Part shown: one piece after another, positions 1 to 8,704 of the stretch
Numbering within the stretch: position 1 is the stretch's first letter
Layout: the number at the start of each line of letters is the position of its first letter
NCBI RefSeq assembly: GCF_038002825.1
Contig: NZ_JBBODF010000001.1
Coordinates: 1,922,001-1,986,000 of the forward strand
Direction: 5' to 3'
Length of the DNA stretch: 64,000 nucleotides
Origin: Paenibacillus sp. FSL H8-0048
GTDB lineage: Bacteria > Bacillota > Bacilli > Paenibacillales > Paenibacillaceae
Made by a program: the position numbers and the translations under genes
Notes under the pieces: model-generated
Database searches by the model: none
What the model was told of the DNA's origin: nothing
The model's input: only the letters and a program-made list of their open reading frames with translations

Positions 1-440
1 GAGATGAATGCCAGATCCACCTCTCCAGAGATAACATCCTTGATTAAGGAAGGATAGGCCCCCTGCTTGAAGCGGAATTTCACATGGGGATAATGACGGC
101 GGAACTCCGCCACAATCGAAGGAATCAGATGAGTCCCGAGGCTGTGCGGGAAGCCGATGCGAATCTCGCCGCGCTCCGGGTCAAGGAATTCATGCACCTC
201 AGCCACTGAACGGTCGAGTTCATTCAGCACCGACTCCACTCTTTTGCAAAAGAGCTGCCCGACAGGTGTAAGCTGCAGGTTTCTCCCCTTCTGCATGAAC
301 AGATCCACCCCCAGCTCCTGCTCCAGCTGATGAATCTGGCGGCTCACCGCTGATTGTGCGACATGCAGCTCCTCCGCTGCTCTGGTGACATGTTCCTTCT
401 GGGCAACCTTCAGAAAATACTGCAGCTGTCTAAGCTCCAC
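1..440 (-). CDS. LysR-family transcriptional regulator, N-terminal part (gene runs off the left edge)
   Basis: About 146 codons are visible from a GTG start at 440, preceded by GGAAGGG. The first 60 residues form a classic LysR winged helix-turn-helix (residues 1-10 MELRQLQYFL, then AAEELHVAQSAVSRQIHQLE), and the start of the effector-binding domain follows (GEIRIGFPHSLGTHLIPSIV). LysR proteins are dimeric DNA-binding regulators that respond to small metabolites; the ligand cannot be told from this fragment. The rhomboid gene ends 14 bp upstream of the start on the same strand, so the two may be co-transcribed. The C-terminal half lies outside the window. Confidence 0.9.
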   Translation of the reverse strand, partial: MELRQLQYFLKVAQKEHVTRAAEELHVAQSAVSRQIHQLEQELGVDLFMQKGRNLQLTPVGQLFCKRVESVLNELDRSVAEVHEFLDPERGEIRIGFPHSLGTHLIPSIVAEFRRHYPHVKFRFKQGAYPSLIKDVISGEVDLAFI

Positions 441-454
441 GATTACACCCTTCC

Positions 455-1075
455 TTATCGCCGGTTTCGTTTGAATACACGGATGATTAGCCCATAAATG
501 AAGAATCCGGCGATCAGGCCGCCGATATGAGCCATATAGTTGATATATGGAGTGGCAAAGGATGTGATAATCCCCATCACCAGAAGTCCATAGAGTGTCT
601 TGCGCGAGCCCTCATCCATCATTGCCCTCTGGAACAACGCAATATAGAGGAATGCGCCATAGACAGCGTAGATCGCCCCCGAGGCCCCTACAGAGACAAT
701 CCCAATCTCCACAGGCCCGAGGCTGACCACTCCAAGCAGATTAGCAACGAAACCTCCGCCCAGATACAGCAGCGCATACCGCCACCAGCCCATCAGCCGC
801 TCCAGCGGCGGGGCAAACACAAGCAGCGAGAAGCTGTTGAAGAACAAATGGGCAAAGCCGTTATGCAGGAACATCGCCGACGCGTAGCGCCACAGCTCAT
901 CCTTCTCAGGACCCACATTCACTGTAGCCCCATACTTCACAAGCGTGTTCAGGTTGGTAGAGCCGCCATTCAGAGACAGCACGATGAACATAACCACGTT
1001 GGCCAGAATCAGCGCACAGGTTACAGGATAATACCGGAGATAACTTCTCCACTTCTCATATCTTATAAAAATCAT
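455..1075 (-). CDS. Rhomboid-family intramembrane serine protease
   Basis: This 206-residue membrane protein has the six-helix rhomboid core. Visible hallmarks are the helix 2 motif HNGFAHLFFNSFSL (His71, His76, Asn80), the catalytic serine in GASGA (Ser132) and the catalytic histidine in AHIGG (His183). Rhomboids cut transmembrane helices within the bilayer. The length fits a minimal rhomboid without extra domains. The start has a strong AAGGAGG site. It is divergent from tpx and followed closely by the LysR gene. The substrate is unknown. Confidence 0.9.
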   Translation of the reverse strand: MIFIRYEKWRSYLRYYPVTCALILANVVMFIVLSLNGGSTNLNTLVKYGATVNVGPEKDELWRYASAMFLHNGFAHLFFNSFSLLVFAPPLERLMGWWRYALLYLGGGFVANLLGVVSLGPVEIGIVSVGASGAIYAVYGAFLYIALFQRAMMDEGSRKTLYGLLVMGIITSFATPYINYMAHIGGLIAGFFIYGLIIRVFKRNRR

Positions 1076-1106
1076 AACACCCCTCCTTTTATGTATGTTG
1101 TCCAGC

Positions 1107-1136
1107 TCGACATCCAGCTTCTAAAAAGATTATAAT
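1107..1136 (+). promoter_or_regulatory. Probable sigma-A promoter of tpx
   Basis: TCGACA (1107-1112) and TATAAT (1131-1136) are separated by 18 bp, about 50 bp upstream of the tpx start codon. The -35 box matches TTGACA at five of six positions. Assigned by eye only. Confidence 0.5.
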
Positions 1137-1187
1137 TTATTCTGGCAGGTACATGCCAATATTGCAATTCAAGGAGGAAACAAGCAC

Positions 1188-1706
1188 ATGACGCAAGAAA
1201 GAACAGGCGTAGCCACATTCAAGGGCAACCCCATCACTCTGGTAGGCCCGCAGCTGAAAGCCGGAGACCCCGCGCCGCAATTCACGGTTAGCAAGAATCT
1301 CCTGGAAGATGTTACTCTTACAGATTACGCTGGCAAAATCAAGCTGATCAGCGTTGTACCTTCCCTGGATACCGGTGTGTGCGATGCGCAGACCCGCCGC
1401 TTCAACAGCGAGGCTGCCGGTCTTGGCGATGATGTTGTCATTCTCACCATCAGTACAGACCTTCCCTTTGCCCAGGCCCGCTGGTGCGGCGCCGCAGGCA
1501 TTGACAGTGTAATCACCCTGTCCGACCATAAGGAGACTTCCTTCGGACAAGCCTACGGCGTCCTTATCAAGGAATTCCGTCTCGACATGCGCTCTATCTT
1601 TGTTGTAGATAAGAACGATACTTTGGCTTATGTCGAGTATCTCGGTGAAATGGCTGAGCACCCGGACTACGAAGCGGCCATTTCCGCAGTTAAGGCTCTG
1701 CTGTAA
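1188..1706 (+). CDS. tpx: Thiol peroxidase, atypical 2-Cys peroxiredoxin
   Basis: This 172-residue protein has the Tpx signature: peroxidatic Cys65 in SLDTGVCDAQTRRF and resolving Cys100 in ARWCGAAG, which form an intramolecular disulfide in this family. Tpx reduces hydroperoxides in the cytoplasm using thioredoxin. The ATG follows a perfect AAGGAGG site with 9-bp spacing. It is a single-gene unit with its own promoter and a strong downstream terminator. Length and motifs match the family closely. Confidence 0.97.
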   Translation: MTQERTGVATFKGNPITLVGPQLKAGDPAPQFTVSKNLLEDVTLTDYAGKIKLISVVPSLDTGVCDAQTRRFNSEAAGLGDDVVILTISTDLPFAQARWCGAAGIDSVITLSDHKETSFGQAYGVLIKEFRLDMRSIFVVDKNDTLAYVEYLGEMAEHPDYEAAISAVKALL

Positions 1707-1766
1707 GCTGGAACGGACAGCACTGATAGGTTATACAGCCTTCGAAGCTATAGATGTGCATTTTTG

Positions 1767-1803
1767 AAAAAAAGCGGCAGAAGGTCATCCTTCTCCGCTT
1801 TTT
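1767..1803 (+). terminator. Rho-independent terminator after tpx
   Basis: A GC-rich hairpin (AGCGG...AGAAGG paired with CCTTCT...CCGCT) is flanked by A7 and T5, so it could act in both directions. It lies 60 bp after tpx. Confidence 0.8.
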
Positions 1804-1901
1804 GCGTATGATGATCAATAAGGATAACCGCGTTCAGAGCGGGCTGTCCCGCTCCCGGAAACCGCATACAATCCCGGCAAAACATGCCCAGGTACTTGTC
1901 C

Positions 1902-2291
1902 TTAATCCACCTTATATTTGCCCAGCTTCTTATCCAGAGACTGGTACAAACGCTGAATGACACGGTAATTGGCACCCAGATCGCCGAGCGACCCTCTGGA
2001 TGCTGAATATATATCTACGGCACAGCGTACGGGCGTGGTGCTTAGCACAGATACGGTGATATCCAGCGAGCGGCCTAACGCCGTTCTTTTCTCCAGCGTG
2101 ATCTCCCCTACAGACTGCACTTCATGCAAGACCTTGTATCCAGGAATTTTCTTCAGTGTTGCGGAGACTTCGTCCCACGCCTTGTCTCTTGAAAGATTGT
2201 AATAACGCGTTTTCAATGCCGGATCTTTGGCACGGTCGCTTGTTCCGTCATGACTGCGAAATAAACCGACCAAGGTTCTTTTCAACGACAA
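1902..2291 (-). CDS. DUF1499-like small cytosolic protein
   Basis: This 129-residue protein has no signal peptide or membrane segment. Its C-terminal stretch VDIYSASRGSLGDLGANY followed by an IQRLYQSLDKKL helix resembles the conserved end of DUF1499 proteins (an SaSR..sDLGvN pattern), and the central GEITLEKRT also fits. The molecular function of the family is not established. The gene lies downstream of the 6S RNA terminator and converges with tpx. Family membership is inferred from motif memory, not a search. Confidence 0.65.
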   Translation of the reverse strand: MSLKRTLVGLFRSHDGTSDRAKDPALKTRYYNLSRDKAWDEVSATLKKIPGYKVLHEVQSVGEITLEKRTALGRSLDITVSVLSTTPVRCAVDIYSASRGSLGDLGANYRVIQRLYQSLDKKLGKYKVD

Positions 2292-2382
2292 AATTCTTCC
2301 CCCTCTTCAAATCCCAAGTTCACTACCTTAAGTGTAACACTCTTGTCCGCGGAACAAAAGGGCATTGCTCACTTTAACCTTG

Positions 2383-2428
2383 AAAAAGGCACCCTTTACC
2401 CGCAAGTGAGCAGGTAACAGGGTGCCTT
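2383..2428 (-). terminator. Rho-independent terminator downstream of 6S RNA
   Basis: On the minus strand AAGGCACCCT and AGGGTGCCTT, extended by GTTACC and GGGTAA, form a long stem followed by TTTTT. It lies about 13 bp beyond the predicted mature 3' end of the 6S RNA. Confidence 0.8.
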
Positions 2429-2440
2429 GTCGATTCCATT

Positions 2441-2631
2441 AGAAAACCCGCCTATGCCGTCCGGCTGCAGTGTCTTCTGAACCTGCTAGAGCAGGTGGGT
2501 GACCGCAGAAGTCGTTTTTGAATTCCCCAGGTCATATAGACAGGGCTGTTCAGCCGCGCTTCATGTAGATCTCCCAAGACATTATCATTGGTTCAAAACA
2601 ACGAGCAACCATAACGTACATCGCAGGATTT
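2441..2631 (-). ncRNA. ssrS: 6S RNA (global regulator of the sigma-A RNA polymerase holoenzyme)
   Basis: Transcription from the promoter at 2638-2666 would begin near 2631 and give an RNA of about 190 nt, the usual 6S size. The predicted ends pair as a 6S-like closing stem: 5' AAATCCTGCGATGTACG with 3' CGGCATAGGCGGGTTTT. The segments GATGTACG and GACGGCAT closely resemble GATGTTCG and GGCGGCAT of E. coli 6S RNA. The apical part folds as CTTCTG...CAGAAG enclosing ACCTGC-TCTA-GCAGGT. 6S RNA mimics an open promoter and sequesters housekeeping RNA polymerase in stationary phase. No ORF with a ribosome site lies here. A covariance-model search would settle the call. Confidence 0.75.
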
Positions 2632-2637
2632 ATAAAC

Positions 2638-2666
2638 ATTATAGTGCGTTTTGACGAAAAAGTAAA
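2638..2666 (-). promoter_or_regulatory. Strong sigma-A promoter of the 6S RNA
   Basis: On the minus strand TTTACT (2661-2666) and TATAAT (2638-2643) are separated by exactly 17 bp. The first purine 7 bp downstream is at 2631, which would be the 6S RNA 5' end. Confidence 0.75.
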
Positions 2667-2736
2667 CCTGTATACGCTTTATTTAACACCGGGATCATTT
2701 TCCGTTGACATTACTGCCCGGATGATCAAAGGAATA

Positions 2737-3576
2737 TTAAGTCCGCTTGAAATCCTTACCGGTGTCCTTGTCTCTGTCGTCTTCGTCATCCTCGTCATCG
2801 TCGTCATCCGACGCAAGACCTTCGTTCTCAGCCGCTTCCAGTGCGGCCTGTTCTTCAGCCAGCTTCTTTTTCTCCACCTGTAATTGCAGCTTATTGTATG
2901 TAGCGAAGAAATTAAAGAAGGCAAGCATAGCAACCAGCGTAGGAATACAAATCACGTAGAGAACCGGATACCGCAGACCTATATAGAGAAGAACGCCTGA
3001 ACCAATCAACGTCGAGAACACACGGATCGGCCGGGCGATCGTGAGCAGAATCGAATTGGTTACCACTTCCTTGAACGTCATCTGGTAGTGAACTACGATA
3101 GAGAAGAAGTTAAACATCGATACGAACAAAATAATCATCAGCACCAGCATCAGGATACCGACGATCTTGAAATTCGGCATTTGTGTCATGTATACGGTCA
3201 CATCAACGTACATCACGACAAACAGCAGGGTGTAGATAAGCCCTCCCAGCATGCTTTTCAGATAATTCTCTTTGTACCCCTGAAAAAAAGTGCGGAATGT
3301 ACTTACATCGGTATTGCCCATTACCCATTTGCGCACCACTGTAAATAACGCCGACGTCGCCGGAAATACAGTGAATGGCGCGAATACTCCAAGTACCCAG
3401 TTCAGCATAATCTGCTCATTCGGTCCGCCTGCCTCTGAACCCAGCATGAGGATCTTCAGAATTCCTGCGAACAGGAACGGTATCGAACACAATGCCCATA
3501 ATATATTGCTGAAGGCGATGCGTGAGATCCATTCCGTGATGCGGTATATACCGCCCATTGCTCCTTTAAACTCCAA
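2737..3576 (-). CDS. YesL-family (DUF624) membrane protein
   Basis: This 279-residue protein has about five hydrophobic helices and the DUF624 signature FPATSALFTVVRKWVMGNTDVSTFRTFFQGYKENYLK (in parts at residues 71-110). YesL-type proteins are usually found near carbohydrate uptake genes, and their molecular role is unknown. The C-terminus is unusual: a charged helix KKKLAEEQAALEAAENEG followed by a run of about 20 residues, mostly Asp and Glu. The start has a good GGAAGG site. It is a single gene convergent with the 6S unit. Confidence 0.8.
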   Translation of the reverse strand: MEFKGAMGGIYRITEWISRIAFSNILWALCSIPFLFAGILKILMLGSEAGGPNEQIMLNWVLGVFAPFTVFPATSALFTVVRKWVMGNTDVSTFRTFFQGYKENYLKSMLGGLIYTLLFVVMYVDVTVYMTQMPNFKIVGILMLVLMIILFVSMFNFFSIVVHYQMTFKEVVTNSILLTIARPIRVFSTLIGSGVLLYIGLRYPVLYVICIPTLVAMLAFFNFFATYNKLQLQVEKKKLAEEQAALEAAENEGLASDDDDDEDDEDDRDKDTGKDFKRT

Positions 3577-3755
3577 TTCCCTTCCTCCTGTCTATCTTGT
3601 GCATACTGCGTATCTTAACTATACCTGTTTGTACTGGACTTTTCCAGCGCCCAAGTTTACAAGTTCTAGGTAAGTGTCTAAGCAAGCACTGCAATACGTC
3701 CATATATTACATTGTAACCACAACAAATCCCCCATGTTCAAAGGAGGTTGACCTC

Positions 3756-3851
3756 ATGTCCGCACCTGGCTGCTGCAATCCCTGGACTTCCACCGGAACA
3801 ATTCTCGTGCTCTTCATCCTGCTGGTCATTATCAGCCGTACCTTCATCTAA
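3756..3851 (+). CDS. YjcZ-like small hydrophobic peptide (31 aa)
   Basis: A very short ORF starts with ATG after a strong AAAGGAGG site. The peptide begins MSAPGCCNPW and then has one transmembrane helix, TILVLFILLVIISRTFI. This pattern of a short Gly/Cys-rich head and the core LVLFILLVII is typical of the YjcZ/sporulation-associated tiny membrane proteins of Bacillales. The role of that family is not clearly known. A terminator for the opposite-strand helicase gene follows directly. Confidence 0.7.
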   Translation: MSAPGCCNPWTSTGTILVLFILLVIISRTFI

Positions 3852-3864
3852 GCGAATCTGCAGT

Positions 3865-3903
3865 AAAAAAGAAGACGGGAACCGGTAACGGTTGCTCGTC
3901 TTC
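3865..3903 (-). terminator. Terminator after the DEAD-box helicase gene
   Basis: On the minus strand GAAGACGAGCAACCG pairs with CGGTTCCCGTCTTC and is followed by T6. It also separates the helicase gene from the convergent tiny peptide gene. Confidence 0.8.
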
Positions 3904-3924
3904 TTCAAGGTGTTCTGTTATGTC

Positions 3925-5601
3925 TTAAGCGTCATAATCCTGCTTGGCCGGGCGGGTGCTTGTGCTGCTCGGACGCGAGGATGGTCTTCCGTCTGTGTTA
4001 CGGCTCGCTCCATCACGGTTGCCTTTGTAGCCGCCGCCGTAGCTGCTGCCGCTTCCGCTGTTGCCGCCATAGCCGCTGCTGTAGCCGCCACGGGTGCTTC
4101 CGCCGCTGCTGGAGTTATCACGATTTCCGCGATAGCCGCCGCCGCTTGCATTGTCACGGTTACCACGATAGCCGCCACCAGAACCAGAACCGGAACCGGA
4201 ACGGTTGCCGCCATAGCCGCCGTTAGGCTTACGCCCGCTGCGGATATCGTTCTTGCCTCCGCGGCGCTTGGCACGGATCGGATCTTCAGGAGTCAATTCA
4301 ATTTGCGCATCCTTATTATCGCCGGTTAGAAGCTTCATCGCTGCGGACAGCAGCTGTACAGAATCATATTGCTCCAGCAATTGAATGGCAATTCCTTTGT
4401 ATTCATTCAGTTCACCTGTCTCAACCATAGCCAGCAAACGTTCAGCAGTAATGCGCTGTTTGCCTTCAATAGCCTCAGCCATTGTAGGAAGCGGTTTGCG
4501 GGTAATGCGGTGACGGGTAACACGTTCGATCAGGTGCAAATGGTCAATCTCACGCGGAGTTACGAAGGACCATGCCGTTCCTTCTTTGCCGGCGCGGCCA
4601 GTACGGCCGATACGGTGTACATAGCTCTCAGGGTCCTGCGGAAGGTCAAAGTTGATAACATGCGTTACGCCGGATACGTCCAGGCCGCGTGCAGCCACGT
4701 CTGTAGCTACCAGTACATCAATGCTGCCGTCGCGGAATTTGCGCATTACAGCGTCACGCTGGTTCTGCGACAAGTCACCATGCAGGCCGTCAGCGGAATA
4801 TCCGCGCTTCTGCAAGCCTTCAGCAAGCTCGTCTACCCGGCGCTTCGTGCGGCCGAATACAATCGCCAGATCAGGCGATTCCATGTCAATCAAGCGGCTA
4901 AGCGCTTCGAACTTCTGGCGTTCAGGCACTTCAATGTAAGCCTGGTCGATAAGCGGTGCGCTAATCTGCTTAGGAATTACGGATACATGCTGCGGGTTCT
5001 TCAGGAACTGCTGGGCAAGGCGTTGGATGTTAGGAGGCATAGTAGCCGAGAAGAGCATGGTCTGACGTTCTTCAGGAACGAGCTTGAGGATAGTCTGGAT
5101 ATCCTCCATGAAGCCCATGTCGAGCATTTCATCGGCTTCATCCAGTACGATCGTCTGAACATCATCCAGGCGGATGGTCTTGCGGTTGATATGGTCCAGG
5201 AGGCGTCCCGGTGTACCAATAATAATCTGTGGTTTTCTCTTCAGTCCGCGGATCTGACGGCCGATATCCTGCCCGCCGTAGATAGCCAGTGAACGAAGTC
5301 CTTTGAAGCGGGTCAGCTTACCGATTTCTTCAGCAACCTGGATGGCAAGCTCACGCGTCGGCGTCATTACCAGTGCCAGGATCTTCTCTTCTTCTCTTGC
5401 GATCTTGGAGATGAGGGGAATTCCGAAGGCTGCGGTCTTACCTGTACCCGTCTGTGCCTGGCCGATCAGATCCGATCCGGTCAGTGCAAGCGGGATTGCC
5501 TGCTCCTGGATGGGTGTTGCTTCCTCAAATCCTAGCTCTGTGATTGCTTGAAGTACTTTTGGCTCCAAGCCGAATTCTGCGAATGTTTTCAAATTATTCA
5601 T
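3925..5601 (-). CDS. cshA: CshA-type DEAD-box ATP-dependent RNA helicase
   Basis: This protein of about 558 residues has both RecA domains and the classic motifs: AQTGTGKT (49-56), [18 protein letters not shown] (154-157), SAT (185-187), and [13 protein letters not shown] in domain 2. The last 120 residues are a Gly/Arg/Ser-rich tail with YRGNRDN-type repeats, the RNA-binding extension of CshA-like helicases that work in ribosome assembly, mRNA decay and cold adaptation. At the ATG the GGAG sequence ends only 1 bp upstream, which is too close. A TTG nine bases on (giving MKTFAEFG...) has better spacing and may be the true start. The gene has a 220-nt leader. Confidence 0.93.
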   Translation of the reverse strand: MNNLKTFAEFGLEPKVLQAITELGFEEATPIQEQAIPLALTGSDLIGQAQTGTGKTAAFGIPLISKIAREEEKILALVMTPTRELAIQVAEEIGKLTRFKGLRSLAIYGGQDIGRQIRGLKRKPQIIIGTPGRLLDHINRKTIRLDDVQTIVLDEADEMLDMGFMEDIQTILKLVPEERQTMLFSATMPPNIQRLAQQFLKNPQHVSVIPKQISAPLIDQAYIEVPERQKFEALSRLIDMESPDLAIVFGRTKRRVDELAEGLQKRGYSADGLHGDLSQNQRDAVMRKFRDGSIDVLVATDVAARGLDVSGVTHVINFDLPQDPESYVHRIGRTGRAGKEGTAWSFVTPREIDHLHLIERVTRHRITRKPLPTMAEAIEGKQRITAERLLAMVETGELNEYKGIAIQLLEQYDSVQLLSAAMKLLTGDNKDAQIELTPEDPIRAKRRGGKNDIRSGRKPNGGYGGNRSGSGSGSGGGYRGNRDNASGGGYRGNRDNSSSGGSTRGGYSSGYGGNSGSGSSYGGGYKGNRDGASRNTDGRPSSRPSSTSTRPAKQDYDA

Positions 5602-5834
5602 GCTCCTTCTATACAGTGGACATTCCACATGCTTGTCTGTATTCTTAAGTAGCGGTAAACACATTTATAGGCTGTCCAATCATGCCGTATTTCCTGCATG
5701 GTTTAGCGCGTATTGGGACAAAAAAATGTCCTATGATCAGGCCACTACTTACACCTGACAATTGCAGTTTCGCATTCTAAGCAATGCAAAAATACCATTG
5801 TAACGTCCTACTCAAGAATATCCTATACATTATA
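5602..5834 (-). promoter_or_regulatory. Extended -10 promoter and long structured leader of the helicase gene
   Basis: On the minus strand a TGaTATAAT extended -10 element lies at 5829-5834 with no good -35 box. It predicts a 5' leader of roughly 220 nt. The leader holds several hairpins: GGACA-T7-TGTCC, and GTGGA-ATG-TCCAC just before the ribosome site. Long leaders of this kind are common for cold-responsive genes, but regulation here is inference. The rest of the gap up to 5918 holds the upstream region of the divergent YitT gene, with nothing else clear. Confidence 0.5.
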
Positions 5835-5918
5835 TCACAAACCCAATCAGGAATACCAGTGTATTCCTTACTTTCATTACTTACATGACACTCACACTAC
5901 ACTCAGAGGTGAATTTGC

Positions 5919-6746
5919 TTGGTTAAACTAAGACTATTCGGGAGCTTTCTTGCCGTTCTCTTTGGGTCAGCGATGATCGCAAGCGGCTTTAATCTGTTCC
6001 TGATCCCCCACAGACTGCTCAGCGGAGGCGTATCCGGCCTTGCGATGCTGGCCGGTTATTTCACTCCTTTTAACATCAGCTTACTGTATTTACTCTTCAA
6101 TATCCCGCTGCTTGCTGCCGGATGGTTCCAGCTGGGCCGGAGATTTATCATTCTGAGCATTGTCTCTGTAGGGGCAACAACCTGGTTGATGACAGTCGTG
6201 CCTGTCGTTCAGGTCTCTTCGGATATGCTGCTCGCCTCTGTGTTCGGAGGAGTGCTTGTAGGTGTCGGGGCTGGTGTATCCTTCCGCGTAGGAGGCTCCT
6301 CGGGCGGCTTCGATATTCTGGGCTCCATTATAACACGGTACCGGGACTTCCCGGTAGGCAATGTGCTGGTCGGTCTCAACGGCCTCGTCATTCTTGCTGC
6401 GGCCTATTTTGACGATAACTGGAATCTGGCACTTGCCTCCATGGTGTCTATATACGTCACCGGTAAGGTGGTCGACTTGATTCATATCAGCCACATCAAG
6501 GTTACCGTGTACATCATCACCAACCGGACTGACGAGCTGCTGCAGCAATTGCTGGGCCTTCAGCGCGGAGTTACAAAATTTAAGACGGAAGGTGCTTATT
6601 CTCATGTAGAACGGGACATGCTAATGACAGTGACCACACGGTATGAGCTTGCGGAGCTGAAACGCATTATCAAAACAAGCGACCCGCAGGCATTTGTAAA
6701 TATTGTCGAGACTGTCGGTGTGATGGGCTCCTTCCGCAAACGTTAA
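5919..6746 (+). CDS. YitT-family membrane protein (YitT plus DUF2179)
   Basis: This 275-residue protein has five or six transmembrane helices in the first 190 residues (for example GSAMIASGFNLFLIPHRLLSGGVSGLAML) with the characteristic GGSSGGFDI motif. A cytoplasmic DUF2179 domain of about 85 residues follows (HIKVTVYIITNRTDELLQ...FVNIVETVGVMGSF). Members are abundant in Bacillales and their transport role is unproven. The start is TTG after GAGGTGA. It is divergent from the helicase gene. Confidence 0.9.
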   Translation: MVKLRLFGSFLAVLFGSAMIASGFNLFLIPHRLLSGGVSGLAMLAGYFTPFNISLLYLLFNIPLLAAGWFQLGRRFIILSIVSVGATTWLMTVVPVVQVSSDMLLASVFGGVLVGVGAGVSFRVGGSSGGFDILGSIITRYRDFPVGNVLVGLNGLVILAAAYFDDNWNLALASMVSIYVTGKVVDLIHISHIKVTVYIITNRTDELLQQLLGLQRGVTKFKTEGAYSHVERDMLMTVTTRYELAELKRIIKTSDPQAFVNIVETVGVMGSFRKR

Positions 6747-6915
6747 TTTATAAGAAAATGCTTATCCGTTCAAATTATGTTATATTATAGCTACGCAGGA
6801 CCTTAACAATTTCATGAAGATTGTGATTTACCCTCTTTTTTCCAGGCACTTCGTTTTTCCGGGTGGACCCTGAATTCTGATTCAGTTCGATTCGAAAAAG
6901 GAAAGGGTGATTTTT

Positions 6916-7110
6916 GTGGAAATGGAAACGGTAAAACTGTCAGCAATCGTCATGAGGTGGTATCCGGATATGATACCGTTCCTGAAGCAGGACGAACTCA
7001 ATTCTGTAATCGTACTGCGTGACGGTCTGAGTATTCTGGAACCGGCAGATGCCATGGATATCATCCATTACAGCATTTGCGAGCATCAGAATTCTGCGTA
7101 TCTTCATTGA
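6916..7110 (+). CDS. Small protein of unknown function (64 aa)
   Basis: A short ORF with GTG (6916) or ATG (6922) starts follows an AAAGGGTGA site and ends at a good terminator, which supports it as a real unit. The product (MEMETVKLSAIVMRWYPDMI...) has no membrane segment and no motif I recognise. The sequence LNSVIVLRDGLSILEPADAMDII reads like a small alpha/beta fold. The gene is transcribed alone between YitT and the glycoside hydrolase gene. Confidence 0.55.
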   Translation: MEMETVKLSAIVMRWYPDMIPFLKQDELNSVIVLRDGLSILEPADAMDIIHYSICEHQNSAYLH

Positions 7111-7141
7111 GCAAGCTGCCGTAAAGAGCAAGTTGTAATAG

Positions 7142-7184
7142 TTGCCGCCCTGGTCATTGGCCTTCGTGCCAGTCCGGGGCGGCA
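7142..7184 (+). terminator. Terminator after the small ORF at 6.9-7.1 kb
   Basis: TTGCCGCCCTGG pairs with CCGGGGCGGCA and is followed by a T-rich stretch. Confidence 0.65.
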
Positions 7185-7351
7185 TTTACTTTTATATTCA
7201 GCGGTTCAAAATCTGTACATCCCGTTTATAAACAACAAGAGCGGAAAGTAGACATCAAAAAATTACGGGTATTGTTACAAGTCTGTTCTTTTTGGGTGCA
7301 TCCGTTACCTTATACTTTATAAGGAATGTACATAAAGGGAGCGAATAAGAA

Positions 7352-8578
7352 ATGAATATCACCTGGGCTTTACTGATGATGGCGCTGGGAGGCGTGGGTG
7401 TCCCGAACCAGGGACATGAAGCCGATGTGGCAGCAGTACTGCAGGGCGCCATGAATCCCCCCATCGTCGCAGAACACACAACGAATCCGGAAGCAGCATC
7501 ACCGAACGGAGGCGGCACTGCCTCTCCAGCACCTTCCCCAAGCGCATCGCCGGAGACAGCTCGTATTGCTGATCCGCAGCCGGATGCTCCCAAGGTTAAA
7601 GGGATATACGTGACTGCTTACAGCGCCGGAGGCGCACGCATGGAGACTCTGCTTGCCCTGCTGGACAAGACTGAGCTCAATTCCATGGTCATCGATATTA
7701 AGGATGATGCCGGATATATCACCTACAAGACAGACAATGCTGAGCTTCAGCAAATGGGGCATCCCCAGCCGTTCATAGGGGATATCAACAAGCTGATGAC
7801 CCGCCTGAAGGAGCATAATGTCTACCCGATTGCGCGGATTGTAGTATTCAAGGATTCTGTGCTTGCCAAGAAGAACAAGGAATTATCTTTCGTTAACAAA
7901 GACGGCTCTGTCTGGGCCAACAAAGGCGGAGACAGCTTCGTCAATCCTTATAATGAAAATGTGTGGAAGTATAACGTAGATATTGCCAAGGAAGCCGTTA
8001 AGCTCGGGTTCAAGGAAATCCAGTTTGACTATGTACGCTTCCCTGAGGGCTTCGAGAAGCGTGCAGACACTCTGAAATACACGAAGAGCGACAGACCGCG
8101 TGTGGAAATTATCGCCGACTTCGTCAAATATGCCAAAGCTGAGCTAGCTCCGCTTGGAGTTCGGATTTCGGTAGATATCTTTGGCTATGCCGCCTCGGTA
8201 CCTGCCGCAGAAGGCATCGGCCAGGATTTCGTGAAGATCTCCAAGAATGTCGATGTTATCAGCCCGATGGTCTATCCGAGTCATTATTCCACCGGCTGGT
8301 TCGATGTGAAGGACCCCGACAAAGACCCTTATGCTACCATTAAGGGTTCAATGGTCGATACGCACAAGAAGCTAAACCCGCTAGGCAGCTACAAACCGGT
8401 GATCCGCCCATGGATTCAGGATTTCACCGCCAGCTGGCTGGGCAGCGGGCATTATGTCAAATACGGCAAAAAGCAGGTTGAAGATCAGATCCGTGCCTTG
8501 AAGGATCAGAATATCGACGAATTCCTGCTCTGGAATGCCAACAACCGCTATACCGCCGATGTGAAGTACGACCAATAA
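7352..8578 (+). CDS. Exported putative glycoside hydrolase (DUF4015 type)
   Basis: This 408-residue protein starts with a hydrophobic segment resembling a weak signal peptide (MNITWALLMMALGGVGV), then a Pro/Ser/Ala-rich linker to about residue 75. A TIM-barrel-like domain begins at KVKGIYVTAYSAGG. Motifs such as VIDIKDDAGYITY, IARIVVFKD, FDYVRFPEG and DVISPMVYPSHY match the putative glycoside hydrolases of the DUF4015 family, in which acidic residues on beta strands (such as the Asp and Glu of FDYVRFPEG) are the likely active-site groups. The substrate is unknown. The ATG follows AAGGGAG. A terminator at 8626 closes the unit. Confidence 0.85.
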   Translation: MNITWALLMMALGGVGVPNQGHEADVAAVLQGAMNPPIVAEHTTNPEAASPNGGGTASPAPSPSASPETARIADPQPDAPKVKGIYVTAYSAGGARMETLLALLDKTELNSMVIDIKDDAGYITYKTDNAELQQMGHPQPFIGDINKLMTRLKEHNVYPIARIVVFKDSVLAKKNKELSFVNKDGSVWANKGGDSFVNPYNENVWKYNVDIAKEAVKLGFKEIQFDYVRFPEGFEKRADTLKYTKSDRPRVEIIADFVKYAKAELAPLGVRISVDIFGYAASVPAAEGIGQDFVKISKNVDVISPMVYPSHYSTGWFDVKDPDKDPYATIKGSMVDTHKKLNPLGSYKPVIRPWIQDFTASWLGSGHYVKYGKKQVEDQIRALKDQNIDEFLLWNANNRYTADVKYDQ

Positions 8579-8625
8579 GCTTTCTGCAATTATCCGGATG
8601 TATCTATAGCCGCACGATATCCATA

Positions 8626-8648
8626 GCCCGGCAGCTGCCGGGCTTTTT
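8626..8648 (+). terminator. Terminator after the glycoside hydrolase gene
   Basis: GCCCGGCAG pairs with CTGCCGGGC and is followed by TTTTT. Confidence 0.85.
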
Positions 8649-8704
8649 ACTGGGAACATTTACACTGGAATATAAGTATCCAAAATAATGATAACGGGGC
8701 ATTG

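Noticed and set aside
1137..1661. 174-codon frame antisense to tpx
   Set aside because: Tpx is complete with motif and ribosome site; the antisense frame has neither.
3892..4329. Ala/Thr/Val-rich frame of 145 codons
   Set aside because: It is the mirror of the Gly-rich tail of the DEAD-box helicase.
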